DNA of 21,398 nucleotides from Fen-999 sp041480065 (GCA_041480065.1 JBGOZF010000077.1:1-21398), one strand, 5' to 3'; positions 6,207 through 13,904 are shown, counted from the stretch's first letter. Notes: generated by a model from the letters alone, not told the origin. Program-made: numbers and translations.

Positions 6207-7305
6207 TTTCACCCTGGCGTCGCTCATGCGGCGCAAGGGGCGAAATCTCGGCCTCCTGCTGGTCTACGGGCTGCTGGTGTTCGTGCTGGCCTCGGTCACG
6301 CTCTACACCCATGCGCTGCGCCACGAAGCAGCGGTGATACTCGAAGGCGCTCCTGAGGTTGTTCTGCAGCGCCTGGTGGCCGGCCGCCACGACCTGATCC
6401 CGCCCGGCTATATCGAGCGCATCGGCCGGCTGCGGGGCGTTCAGCAGATCCGAGGCCGGCTATGGGGCTACTACTACGATGCCGTGGTCAAGGCCAACTA
6501 CACCTTCATGGTGCCGGGCGACGGCAGCGTGGCGAAAGGCACCTTGATCATCGGCCCCGCTCTGGCCCGGCAGCGCGGCCTGGCGCTGAACAACGGCGTT
6601 TCCTTCCGTTCGTATTCCGGCGAGCTGTTCTCATTCACGGTCGCGGCCGTCCTGCCCCAGGCTTCGGAGCTCGCCAGCGCCGACCTGGTGCTGGTGAACG
6701 AGGAAGACTTCCGCGCCTTCTTCGCCTACCCGGCCGGCCACTATACCGACGTCGCCCTCTCGGTCGCCAATCCGAAAGAGGTGCGCAACGTCGCCGCCAA
6801 GCTCGCCAACTTGCTGCCCGACTCCCGGCCCATCCTGCGCGAGGAGATGCAGCGTACCTATGCCTCGGTGTTCGACTGGCGCGAGGGCATCATGCTCGCG
6901 CTGCTTTCGGCCGCCATCCTGGCCTTCTCGATACTCGCCTGGGAGAAGGCGTCCGGCCTCTCGGCCGACGAGAAGCGGGAGATTGGCATCCTCAAGGCCA
7001 TCGGCTGGGAGACCGGCGACATCATCAAGATGAAACTCTGGGAAGGCGGCCTGATTTCCGTCACCGCCTTCCTGGCCGGTTTCGTCGCCGCCTACGTGCA
7101 GGTCTTTCGACTCGGGGCACCGCTGTTCGAACCGGTGCTCAAGGGCTGGGCCGTGCTCTATCCGCGCTTCGAACTGGTGCCCGTAATCGACGGTCTTCAG
7201 ATAGCGACGCTGTTCTTCTTCACGGTGTTTCCGTACATGGCGGCGGTACTCGTCCCGATCTGGCGTGCGGCAGTCACCGACCCCGACGCGGTAATGCGGG
7301 CATGA
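6169..7305 (+). CDS. ABC transporter permease, FtsX/MacB type
   Basis: 378 residues. Topology typical of the MacB/LolC/FtsX class: one helix near the N-terminus (about 26-46), a large periplasmic domain (about 50-238) and three helices (about 240-258, 293-313, 342-362). The coupling segment EKREIGILKAIGW (268-280) and the ending DPDAVMRA are family hallmarks. Such permeases move or act on periplasmic substrates by a mechanotransmission cycle rather than classical import. The start at 6169 lies inside the preceding gene (38-base overlap), and its TGA overlaps the ATPase start (ATGA). Substrate unknown; the neighbours suggest a metal, cofactor or lipoprotein-related job. Confidence 0.9.
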   Translation: MPIWFERQRHLIDFTLASLMRRKGRNLGLLLVYGLLVFVLASVTLYTHALRHEAAVILEGAPEVVLQRLVAGRHDLIPPGYIERIGRLRGVQQIRGRLWGYYYDAVVKANYTFMVPGDGSVAKGTLIIGPALARQRGLALNNGVSFRSYSGELFSFTVAAVLPQASELASADLVLVNEEDFRAFFAYPAGHYTDVALSVANPKEVRNVAAKLANLLPDSRPILREEMQRTYASVFDWREGIMLALLSAAILAFSILAWEKASGLSADEKREIGILKAIGWETGDIIKMKLWEGGLISVTAFLAGFVAAYVQVFRLGAPLFEPVLKGWAVLYPRFELVPVIDGLQIATLFFFTVFPYMAAVLVPIWRAAVTDPDAVMRA

Positions 7306-7976
7306 TTGAACTGCGCGAGGTCAAGAAGGCCTTCAACCAAGGCCAGCACAACGAGTTCTGGGCGCTGTCGGGGATCAGCCTGAACATCGAGGCAAAGCGC
7401 GTAACGGCGTTGCGCGGGCCGAGCGGCTCGGGCAAGACGACGCTGTTGACGCTGATCGGCTGCCTGGCCCGCCCGACCAGCGGCCGGGTCAGCCTGCATG
7501 GCCGCGACATCTCAGGCCTGCCCGAGCGCTTTCTTACCGAGATCCGGCGCAAGACGTTCGGCTTCGTCTTCCAGCAGTTCAATTTGATCAAGGGCATGAG
7601 CGCGCTGGAGAACGTGATGCTGCCCGCCTACCCGACCGGCAGGCCGCATCGCGAACTGAAGCAGCAAGCCGAAACGCTGCTGGAACGCCTGCGCCTGGGG
7701 CACCGGCGCGATGCCCGTACCGAGTGGCTCTCCGGCGGCGAGCAGCAGCGCGTCGCCATCGCCCGGGCGCTGATCAACGACCCCGAGGTGCTGATCGCCG
7801 ACGAACCGACCGCCAATCTCGACACCGCGCTGGCGAAGGAATTCATGGCCATCCTGGAGAGCTTCGACGCCGAAGGCCGCACGGTGATACTCACGAGCCA
7901 CGATCCGCTGGTGGTGGAGTCGACCGCCGTGCATCGCGTCGTGGACATGCGCGACGGTAAGCTGGTCGAGCGGTGA
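7302..7976 (+). CDS. ABC transporter ATP-binding protein (MacB/LolD type)
   Basis: 224 residues, the length of a single nucleotide-binding domain. Walker A GPSGSGKTT (39-47), Q-loop around Gln91-92, signature LSGGEQQR (143-150), Walker B VLIADE (163-168) and H-loop His200 (TSH) are all intact, so it should hydrolyse ATP. The LSGGEQQRVAIARAL form is typical of LolD/MacB/FtsE-type ATPases that pair with FtsX-like permeases such as the one directly upstream. Start and stop overlap the neighbours (ATGA upstream, GTGA downstream). Confidence 0.95.
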   Translation: MIELREVKKAFNQGQHNEFWALSGISLNIEAKRVTALRGPSGSGKTTLLTLIGCLARPTSGRVSLHGRDISGLPERFLTEIRRKTFGFVFQQFNLIKGMSALENVMLPAYPTGRPHRELKQQAETLLERLRLGHRRDARTEWLSGGEQQRVAIARALINDPEVLIADEPTANLDTALAKEFMAILESFDAEGRTVILTSHDPLVVESTAVHRVVDMRDGKLVER

Positions 7977-8971
7977 TTTTTCAACCCGCAATAATTGCGC
8001 TGCTGCTGGCGTCCACCGTCTCGGTCGTGATGCTGCTGGTTGCCGCACCCTTCGCCATCCAGATCATCCGCCACTGGGATATCACCAGCGGCTCCGAGCG
8101 GCAACTGCAACTCGAGCGGCGCACCTATCTGTTCTCGACGCTGGCGGTCTTCGTCATGGCCACCCAGTTGGCTGCCCTGCTGCTGTTCGTGTTCAACGCC
8201 GACAAGATGTCGGTGATGTTCGTCGGCGCCATGTGCGCGGTGGGCACGCTCAACGCCAATGCCTGGGGCTTCCCGGCGCTGATCGCGCAGATGGCGGTGT
8301 TCTTCCTCGCCGCCGGCTGGCTGGCGGTAAACCATGTCGATACCCGCGCGCCCGACTATCCGCTGGTGCGCATCAAGTACGCAGCGCTCCTGTTGCTGTT
8401 GCCGGCCGTGGCGCTGGTGCTTGGCCTGCAGCTCAAGTACTTCCTCAACCTGCGCGCCGACGTCATCACCTCATGCTGCGGCAGCCTGTTCTCGGAGGAT
8501 ACCAAGGGACTCTCCGGCGACCTGGCTGCGCTGTCGCCGGTCCCTGCGATGATCGGCTTCTACGTAACGACCGGGCTGGCGTTCGCCACCGCCGCCTTCC
8601 ACGCGCAGACCCGGCGCGGCGGCTACGCGGTCGCGGCAACCAGCGTGGTCGCCTTCGTCGTGGCGCTGGCCGGCATCATCTCCTTCGTCTCGCTCTACAT
8701 CTACGAGCACCCGCACCATCACTGCCCGTTCTGCATTCTCAAGCCGGAGTATGGCTATCAGGGCTACCTGCTCTACGTGTCGCTCTTCGCCGCGGCCGCG
8801 GCCGGCATCGGTACCGGCGCTGTGCAGCCTTTCCGGCACATCGAGAGCCTGAAGAACGTGATACCGGATGTCTCTGTACGGCTGGCGGCCGTGGCCGCCA
8901 TAGGCTTTCTGCTCTTCGCCGCGGTGGCGACGGTGTTCGTGATCCGCTCAAACCTGATCTTGATCGAATAG
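7973..8971 (+). CDS. Polytopic membrane protein with CC and HPHHHCPFC motifs, function unknown
   Basis: 332 residues, about eight predicted helices. No family recognised. Two features stand out: Cys168-Cys169 (ITSCCGSLF) after the fourth or fifth helix, and His246, His248-250, Cys251 and Cys254 (HPHHHCPFC) in a loop after another helix. Together they could ligate copper, haem or another metal, or form a membrane thiol-redox pair. GTG start at 7973 overlaps the ATPase stop. Last gene of the SCO1/ABC operon; only 4 bases separate its stop from that of the convergent tonB, and no terminator hairpin is visible between them. Confidence 0.85.
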   Translation: MIFQPAIIALLLASTVSVVMLLVAAPFAIQIIRHWDITSGSERQLQLERRTYLFSTLAVFVMATQLAALLLFVFNADKMSVMFVGAMCAVGTLNANAWGFPALIAQMAVFFLAAGWLAVNHVDTRAPDYPLVRIKYAALLLLLPAVALVLGLQLKYFLNLRADVITSCCGSLFSEDTKGLSGDLAALSPVPAMIGFYVTTGLAFATAAFHAQTRRGGYAVAATSVVAFVVALAGIISFVSLYIYEHPHHHCPFCILKPEYGYQGYLLYVSLFAAAAAGIGTGAVQPFRHIESLKNVIPDVSVRLAAVAAIGFLLFAAVATVFVIRSNLILIE

Positions 8972-8975
8972 CACC

Positions 8976-9656
8976 TTACCGATCCAGGCGGAACACGATC
9001 GGCACGCCGACCCAGGATTCGATCGCTTCACTGCCGCGCCGGGCGGGCACGAATCGCCAGTGCAGCACTGCGTCGCGTGCGGCCTCATCGAGCACGCCGG
9101 AGCCGCTCGATTCCTGGACCTCGACCATCAGGGCGTTGCCCTGGGCGCTCACGCGCGCCCGCAGCATGACCTTGCCCTCGTCGCCCCGGCGACGCGCCAC
9201 CCAGGGATACACCGGCTTGGGGTTGTGCAGATACTCGGCATCGAAGCTCGCTTCGGTGACGACCGGGGGCGCGGCTGGCGCAGCGACCGGTGGGCCCGGC
9301 GGGACGGACGGCGCCGGTGCCACTGCGAAGCTCGCCGGCGCCGACGAATCCGCCGGCGCGGCCAGCACCGGAAGCGGCTCGGGATGCTTCACCGTCTTCT
9401 GTCTGGCCATCGGCAGCGGGCGCACCTGCTCGACGACGGGCGGCGGTTCCGGTCGTGGCGCGGCCTCGATCAGCCGAACGTAGACGCGCTCGACCTCTGT
9501 CGCCAGTTCGGGCCGGATCCACAGCGTCGCGCCGGCCAGCACGGCGACATGGATGGCGCCGATCACCGTGAAGCGAAGCACCCTCGCGAGCCGGGTCGGC
9601 CCCGTCGTAGCGGGATCATCCCAGCGCGAGAAACCGGGCCGCGTGTCCTCGGACAT
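8976..9656 (-). CDS. tonB: TonB family protein (copy 2)
   Basis: 226 residues. N-terminal anchor (about 27-46), Pro/Ala-rich spacer (about 68-132, shorter PP runs than copy 1) and TonB C-terminal domain with KPVYP, DEGKVMLRARV and SSGSGVLDEAA...WRFVPARRG. The C-terminal domain is plainly paralogous to copy 1 at 2012-2677, including the closing SWVGVPIVF. No exbB or exbD accompanies it, so it presumably shares the pair at 859-2003 or another one. The start at 9656 is 14 bases after the stop of the MORN-like gene, which suggests co-transcription. TonB proteins without their own Exb pair often serve a single dedicated receptor. Confidence 0.92.
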   Translation of the reverse strand: MSEDTRPGFSRWDDPATTGPTRLARVLRFTVIGAIHVAVLAGATLWIRPELATEVERVYVRLIEAAPRPEPPPVVEQVRPLPMARQKTVKHPEPLPVLAAPADSSAPASFAVAPAPSVPPGPPVAAPAAPPVVTEASFDAEYLHNPKPVYPWVARRRGDEGKVMLRARVSAQGNALMVEVQESSGSGVLDEAARDAVLHWRFVPARRGSEAIESWVGVPIVFRLDR

Positions 9657-9670
9657 CGTCGATCGACCAG

Positions 9671-10828
9671 TCAGCGCGCCGGCGCGGCAAAGGCCTTGCG
9701 CGAACCGTCTTCGAACACGGCGTCGTCGCGGACGACGCGGCCGGTCTCGTCCAACTCCCGCTCGCGCGTCAGCCGGCTGTTGGCGTCGTACTCGGACTCG
9801 CTGCGCAGCCGGCCATCGTTGTCGAAGCCGCGGTGGCTTCCGATCGCCCCGTTGAGATAGCCGTTGCGCACCAGGTACGTACCCTGGCGGCGCGGTTTGC
9901 CGTTGTCGTGGAACTCGCTCGCATCGCAGACGCTGCGGCCGTCGCGCTTGGCGTAACGGTCGTCGGTCTTCAACTGGCCGTTGAGGAACCAGGTCTTCTC
10001 GCTCGCCAGTTCGCCCGCCTCCCAGCGGCGCTCGCGAACGAGGCTGCCGCTTTCGTGAAACTCCTGTTCCGACTGCTTGACGCGGCCATTGTCCAAGGCG
10101 ATCCAGCGCGTCTCGCGCCGCTTGACCCCTTCCCGCGAGAAGCTGCGCTCGACCCATGTGCCCTTGCCTATCTCCTGTTGCTCCTGCGGCTTGCCGTTGT
10201 CCCACAGCGACTCGGAGGCAACGCGCTGGCCGGCCAGGTGGCTGACCCGGCGGCGCACCACGCCCTTGTCCGAATAGAGTTCTCGCGTCACCGGCTCGCG
10301 GACACCGTGGCCGCAGAATGCCGCGTCGTCAGTATCCTTGCCCATCAGCGGCCGGTCGGCACAACGCAGGTTCTTGAGCTGGCCGCGGTCGTTGAATTCG
10401 GCCGACGCCTGCTCGCGGTCGTCGTCGCCACGGACACTGATCCGTTTCAGGGCGCCGTTCGGATACCAACTGCGGCTTGTTCCGACCGCGCTGCCATTGC
10501 GGTAGGTTTCCTCGCCCGCCACGCGGCCATCCGGGTAGAACTCCCGGGCCCGGCCATCGCGGTTGTGCTTCTCGTTGACGCTGTATTCCTTCTCCAGCCA
10601 GCCGTCCTTGTAGTAGCGAACCAGGCCGACGAACTGGCCGGCCCGCAATTCCTCTTCCCGCACGACCTGCCCGCTGTCGCGGTCGCGGCAACGCATCAGC
10701 CCCGTCTTGCCCTGCGTGGTATGGCCATTGGCCGGGTTGACCGACTCGCCGTTCAGGTCACAGTCCTGGACGGCCAGGGCGGATTGAGCGAACAGCAGGA
10801 CAGCAAGCGGGGCGATGCGACAAAGCAT
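9671..10828 (-). CDS. Secreted MORN/YwqK-like repeat protein
   Basis: 385 residues. Signal peptide (MLCRIAPLAVLLFAQSALA), then tandem beta-hairpin repeats of the form E-x-Y-x-N/D-G-x-x-x-x-E/R (for example YPDGRVAGEETYRNGSAVGTS and FHDNGKPRRQGTY), characteristic of MORN and YwqK-type proteins. Cysteines at the N-terminus and around two inserts (LRCADRP, AFCGHG) may form disulfides. The start at 10828 has GGAG 9 bases upstream; ATG at 10843 is an alternative with a poorer site. The frame is open far upstream but that part is antisense to the thiolase gene. Database names such as 'toxin-antitoxin YwqK antitoxin' are not supported here. Lies upstream of tonB copy 2, 14 bases apart. Confidence 0.82.
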   Translation of the reverse strand: MLCRIAPLAVLLFAQSALAVQDCDLNGESVNPANGHTTQGKTGLMRCRDRDSGQVVREEELRAGQFVGLVRYYKDGWLEKEYSVNEKHNRDGRAREFYPDGRVAGEETYRNGSAVGTSRSWYPNGALKRISVRGDDDREQASAEFNDRGQLKNLRCADRPLMGKDTDDAAFCGHGVREPVTRELYSDKGVVRRRVSHLAGQRVASESLWDNGKPQEQQEIGKGTWVERSFSREGVKRRETRWIALDNGRVKQSEQEFHESGSLVRERRWEAGELASEKTWFLNGQLKTDDRYAKRDGRSVCDASEFHDNGKPRRQGTYLVRNGYLNGAIGSHRGFDNDGRLRSESEYDANSRLTRERELDETGRVVRDDAVFEDGSRKAFAAPAR

Positions 10829-11041
10829 GCTGAAAGACTCCATGGTTCCGAAGTCCGCCATGCTGCCACAAACCGCGCCATGCCGCCGCGAGACGGCCGC
10901 GCCAGAACGGGAAAGCCGGCGAATACCAGTTCGCACAGGATCACGAACCGGCGATGGGCACGAAGCGGTGGAATTGCGCACCAACGATGCTATTCTCATT
11001 AGGCCGTCTTCCTTGTAGCGCACTTGCAGAAAGGGATGGAT

Positions 11042-12283
11042 ATGAGCAAAGCGAGCATTATCGGCGCCTACAACACCGAGTTCGGGGCGTTCGTGATCAA
11101 GGACAAGGCCACCGGCCTGATGACCGACACCAAGACCTACTACGATCTGCTGATCGAGGCCGGCCGCGGCGCCATCGCCGATGCCGGCCTGGAAGCGAAG
11201 GACATCGACGCAATCTACGTCGGCTCCTGTTCCCCGGCTTCGTTCGCCAACCAGGAACACGTCGCGCCGATTGCAGCGGAAATCGATCCCGCCTTGCGCT
11301 TCAAGCCCATGACGCGCTGCGAGTGCGCCTGCGCCTCGTCGTCGGTGGCGCTCTACGATGCCCTGTATGCCGTCGAGGCGGGACGCGCGCGGCACGCGCT
11401 GGTGATCGGTGTCGAGAAGATGAACCTGCTGCCGACGCCGCAGATGACGCACGTGCTCGCCTGCTGTTCGCACTGGCCGAGCGAGGGCTCCAAGGGCTGG
11501 TCGTTCCCGATGCTGTTCGCAGAGTATGCCAAGGGTTACCAGGCGAAGTACAAGATCCCGACCGAGGAACTCGAGAAGATGCTCTGGACTGCGGGAGCGC
11601 TGTGCTACAGGAACGGCGCCGAGAATCCGCTGGCTCATGTGCGCAATGGTCCCGCGACCGTCGAGGCGATCATGAAGCTCAACGAACTCGACGCCCGCGG
11701 CAAGTGCAAGAACATGATGATCGCCGCACCCCTGCGCCTGCACGACTGCTCGCTGGTGTCCGACGGCGCCGCGGCGCTGGTGATTACCCAGACCGCCAAT
11801 GTCATCAACAAGAAGCGGGCGGTGGAAATCGCCGGCATCGGCCACTCGGTCGAACGCCTGCCGGAAAACGTGCGGCCCAACATGTACGAGCTGATGGCCG
11901 GCAAGGACGCCGTCGCCAAGGCCTACAAGGAAGCCGGCATCACCGCAGCCGACATCGACCTCGCCGAAGTGCATGACTGCTTCACCATCAACCAGATCAT
12001 CTCGACCGAGGCGCTTGGTCTCTCCAAGGATGGTCGTGCTGGTTACGACTACGTCGAAGGCCGCTTCACGCGCGACGACAAGGTCGCCGTCAATCTCTCC
12101 GGCGGCCTGAAATCGAAGGGCCATCCAGTGGGCGCCACCGGCGCCTCGATGCACACGCTGATCTACAAGCAGATCATCGGCGAGGCGATCGGCGTCAAGG
12201 CCAAGAAGGCGGACATCGGCGTGGCCTTCAACGTCGGCGGCTCCGCCGTCACCAACTGCGTCACCGTGCTGAGAAGACTGTGA
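11042..12283 (+). CDS. SCP2-type thiolase (acetyl-CoA acyltransferase family)
   Basis: 413 residues. Thiolase fold with the nucleophile region RCECACASSS (probable Cys97, in an unusual Cys93/95/97 cluster), HDCF (His311), and SGGLKSKGHPVGATG (His361). HDCF and the absence of a C-terminal CxG cysteine place it in the SCP2/non-decarboxylating thiolase branch used in beta-oxidation-like degradation of aromatic or branched acyl-CoAs. The start at 11042 has a GGA 6 bases upstream; an in-frame TTG lies at 11024. The stop overlaps the start of the next gene by one base (TGATG). Members of this branch usually pair with a DUF35 OB-fold subunit, which is not here. The substrate is unknown. Confidence 0.92.
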   Translation: MSKASIIGAYNTEFGAFVIKDKATGLMTDTKTYYDLLIEAGRGAIADAGLEAKDIDAIYVGSCSPASFANQEHVAPIAAEIDPALRFKPMTRCECACASSSVALYDALYAVEAGRARHALVIGVEKMNLLPTPQMTHVLACCSHWPSEGSKGWSFPMLFAEYAKGYQAKYKIPTEELEKMLWTAGALCYRNGAENPLAHVRNGPATVEAIMKLNELDARGKCKNMMIAAPLRLHDCSLVSDGAAALVITQTANVINKKRAVEIAGIGHSVERLPENVRPNMYELMAGKDAVAKAYKEAGITAADIDLAEVHDCFTINQIISTEALGLSKDGRAGYDYVEGRFTRDDKVAVNLSGGLKSKGHPVGATGASMHTLIYKQIIGEAIGVKAKKADIGVAFNVGGSAVTNCVTVLRRL

Positions 12284-12594
12284 TGAAGACCATCATCTAC
12301 AACGACATGGAGTTCTCGATCGCCAAGAGCGGCAATGGCTGGGAGATCAGCCGCAAGATGCCCGGTGGCACCAGCGCCCTGGTCGGTGCCGGCCTCTTCG
12401 CGGGCCTGGCCGATGCCGACGCCGAGGCGCGGGCAACGACGCTCGTGAAGACGATCTACCCGGTCGGCATCAAGTCGGTCGGCCCGGATGTCGCGCACCC
12501 GAACATGGTGGGCGACCTCAAGATCGTCGGGCCGGACGTCAGCCATCCGAACTTCATCTACTGGAACAAGGACAGCACGTCCTTTGCCAAGTAA
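12283..12594 (+). CDS. Small orphan protein in the thiolase operon
   Basis: 103 residues, no family recognised. Soluble, with a Gly/Ala-rich middle (GGTSALVGAGLFAGLADAD) and a direct internal repeat near the C-terminus, VGPDVAHPN and VGPDVSHPN, 16 residues apart. The ATG at 12283 overlaps the thiolase stop, so the product is made in step with the thiolase and may be a partner subunit. It lacks the CxxC zinc pairs of DUF35 subunits. GTG at 12280 is also in frame. Confidence 0.75.
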   Translation: MKTIIYNDMEFSIAKSGNGWEISRKMPGGTSALVGAGLFAGLADADAEARATTLVKTIYPVGIKSVGPDVAHPNMVGDLKIVGPDVSHPNFIYWNKDSTSFAK

Positions 12595-12618
12595 CGCATT
12601 CATCCAGAGGAACACATC

Positions 12619-13413
12619 ATGGAAATCAAAGGCAGCGTAGCTCTCGTCACCGGGGGCGGCAACGGCATCGGCGAAGCCGTGGCCAAGTTCTTCGCCAAGC
12701 GGGGCGCCAAGGTCGCCGTCGTCGACATGATCCAGAAGAACCTCGATCGCGTGGTCAAGGACATCAGGGACATGGGCGGCGAAGTGATCGGCATCCAGGC
12801 CAACGTCACCAGCGAAGCCGAGACCGCGAAGTTCATCAAGGCAACCCTGGAAGCTTTCGGCAAGCTCAACATCGCCGTCTGCTCGGCTGGCATCATCCGC
12901 GACGGCACCATGCTGACGCTGGACAAGGAGACCGGCAAGGTCTCGCGCAAGATGGGCCTAGACAAGTGGCAACCGGTGATCGACGTCAACCTGACCGGCA
13001 CCTTCCTGACCCTGCGCGACGCAGCCGAGGCGATGGTCAATGGCGGCTGGGAAGGACTGCTGGTGCCGATCTCGTCGGTCAACAAGGTCGGTCAGATCGG
13101 CCAGCTCAACTACTCGTCGACCAAGGTCGCCGATGCGCTGATGCCGAAGATCATCATCGGCGAGTTCCTCATGCGCGGCATCCGCAACATCCGCTGCGTC
13201 GGCATCGCGCCGGGCTATACCGCGACGCCCATGCTCACCGGCATGAACCAGGATGCGCTGAAGGCCATCCTCGAAGACGTACACATCGGCCGCCTGGTCG
13301 AACCCGACGAGATTGCGGCCATGATCGGCCATTGCGTCGAGAACGGCGCCCTCAACGCCACGACCATCGAAATCACCGGCGGTTTGTGCAATTCCAAGGG
13401 CATCGCGAAATAG
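12619..13413 (+). CDS. Short-chain dehydrogenase/reductase (FabG/3-hydroxyacyl-CoA dehydrogenase-like)
   Basis: 264 residues. Classical SDR: cofactor motif TGGGNGIG (11-18), Asp36 after beta-2 (VVD), which favours NAD over NADP, CSAG in place of NNAG (88-91), Asn124, and the catalytic Ser152 (or Ser153), Tyr165 and Lys169 (YSSTK). An extra stretch around 101-117 (LDKETGKVSRKMGLDKW) lengthens the region before the active-site helix compared with FabG. GAGG lies 8 bases before the ATG. Third gene of the thiolase operon (24-base gap), so the likely reaction is oxidation of a 3-hydroxyacyl-CoA to the 3-oxoacyl-CoA cleaved by the thiolase. Confidence 0.92.
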   Translation: MEIKGSVALVTGGGNGIGEAVAKFFAKRGAKVAVVDMIQKNLDRVVKDIRDMGGEVIGIQANVTSEAETAKFIKATLEAFGKLNIAVCSAGIIRDGTMLTLDKETGKVSRKMGLDKWQPVIDVNLTGTFLTLRDAAEAMVNGGWEGLLVPISSVNKVGQIGQLNYSSTKVADALMPKIIIGEFLMRGIRNIRCVGIAPGYTATPMLTGMNQDALKAILEDVHIGRLVEPDEIAAMIGHCVENGALNATTIEITGGLCNSKGIAK

Positions 13414-13423
13414 CGTGAACCAC

Positions 13424-13457
13424 GTTACCCACCGGACCGACGCGTCCGGTGGGTAAC
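13424..13457. terminator. Perfect 14-bp hairpin after the thiolase operon
   Basis: GTTACCCACCGGAC / GTCCGGTGGGTAAC with a 6-base loop (CGACGC), 11 bases after the SDR stop. A very stable stem but with no U-tract on either side, so it may work with Rho or as an mRNA 3'-end stabiliser. The rest of 13458-13690 is GC-rich, with no gene or recognisable RNA. Confidence 0.6.
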
Positions 13458-13695
13458 AGCCAACCGGCGGGCAGATCGCAACCGCACCGGCAGAAGACCG
13501 CGCGGTTCGTGGACATGCGGAGATCAGGGAACGACGGCCCGGCCGGCACGCAAGTGCCCAACACCTTCCGGACCGCCGTGGGGAGAGCGGGTATTCCCGG
13601 CGCGAAAGGACCGCGAGCGGAGGTGAGACGCCACGGTCCAGCAAGGGGATGCCGCGCGGGGAATGGTTTGCATCCTATTCCACCGCCCATGAAAT

Positions 13696-13789
13696 TGGAA
13701 TGTGGCAAATTGACGCTGCCCTGCCGCTCCTGTGCTCGCGGACTTTGAGTTCCCGGCGCGGCACGCCTGCGGCAATTTGCCACATTCCA
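13696..13789. repeat. 17-bp perfect inverted repeat carrying palindrome copies D and C
   Basis: TGGAATGTGGCAAATTG (13696-13712) and its exact reverse complement (13773-13789) flank 60 bases. Each arm contains a member of the dyad family seen at 2755 and 4967: copy C (13769-13783) reads GCGGCAATTTGCCAC, and copy D, read on the minus strand, GCGTCAATTTGCCAC. The arrangement looks like paired activator sites facing each other upstream of the PEP-CTERM gene at 13905. Confidence 0.65.
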
Positions 13790-13828
13790 TTAGCATTAGG
13801 CGCGCCATAGAATCCCCTATGCAGATAG

Positions 13829-13843
13829 TGGTAAGGCTGCGGC
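13829..13843 (+). promoter_or_regulatory. Sigma-54-like -24/-12 candidate
   Basis: TGGTAAGGCTGCGGC has GG-N10-GC spacing, 45 bases downstream of site C and 61 bases before the ATG at 13905. The match outside the invariant bases is modest, so this is a candidate only. Confidence 0.25.
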
Positions 13844-13904
13844 CCGCACCGGAAGCTTGGGCACTCCTTCTTTCTCGATTACCCATCCTCGAAAGAATCA
13901 ACTC

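Noticed and set aside
9671..10828. Toxin-antitoxin module
   Set aside because: Proteins of this repeat type are often labelled YwqK antitoxin, but there is no toxin partner and the protein has a secretion signal.
10829..12154. Long open minus-strand frame continuing upstream of the MORN-like gene
   Set aside because: It is antisense to the thiolase gene, has no signal peptide or family pattern, and arises from GC-rich codon use. The real gene starts at 10828 with a signal peptide and GGAG.
11042..13413. Identification as the benzylsuccinate beta-oxidation (bbs) operon
   Set aside because: That operon has a DUF35 subunit and two SDR genes; here the small protein differs and only one SDR is present.
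13757..13774. Sigma-54-like GGCACGCCTGCGGC
   Set aside because: It has the right GG-N10-GC spacing, but it overlaps palindrome copy C. An enhancer site cannot normally coincide with its own promoter, so the weaker candidate at 13829 was listed instead.
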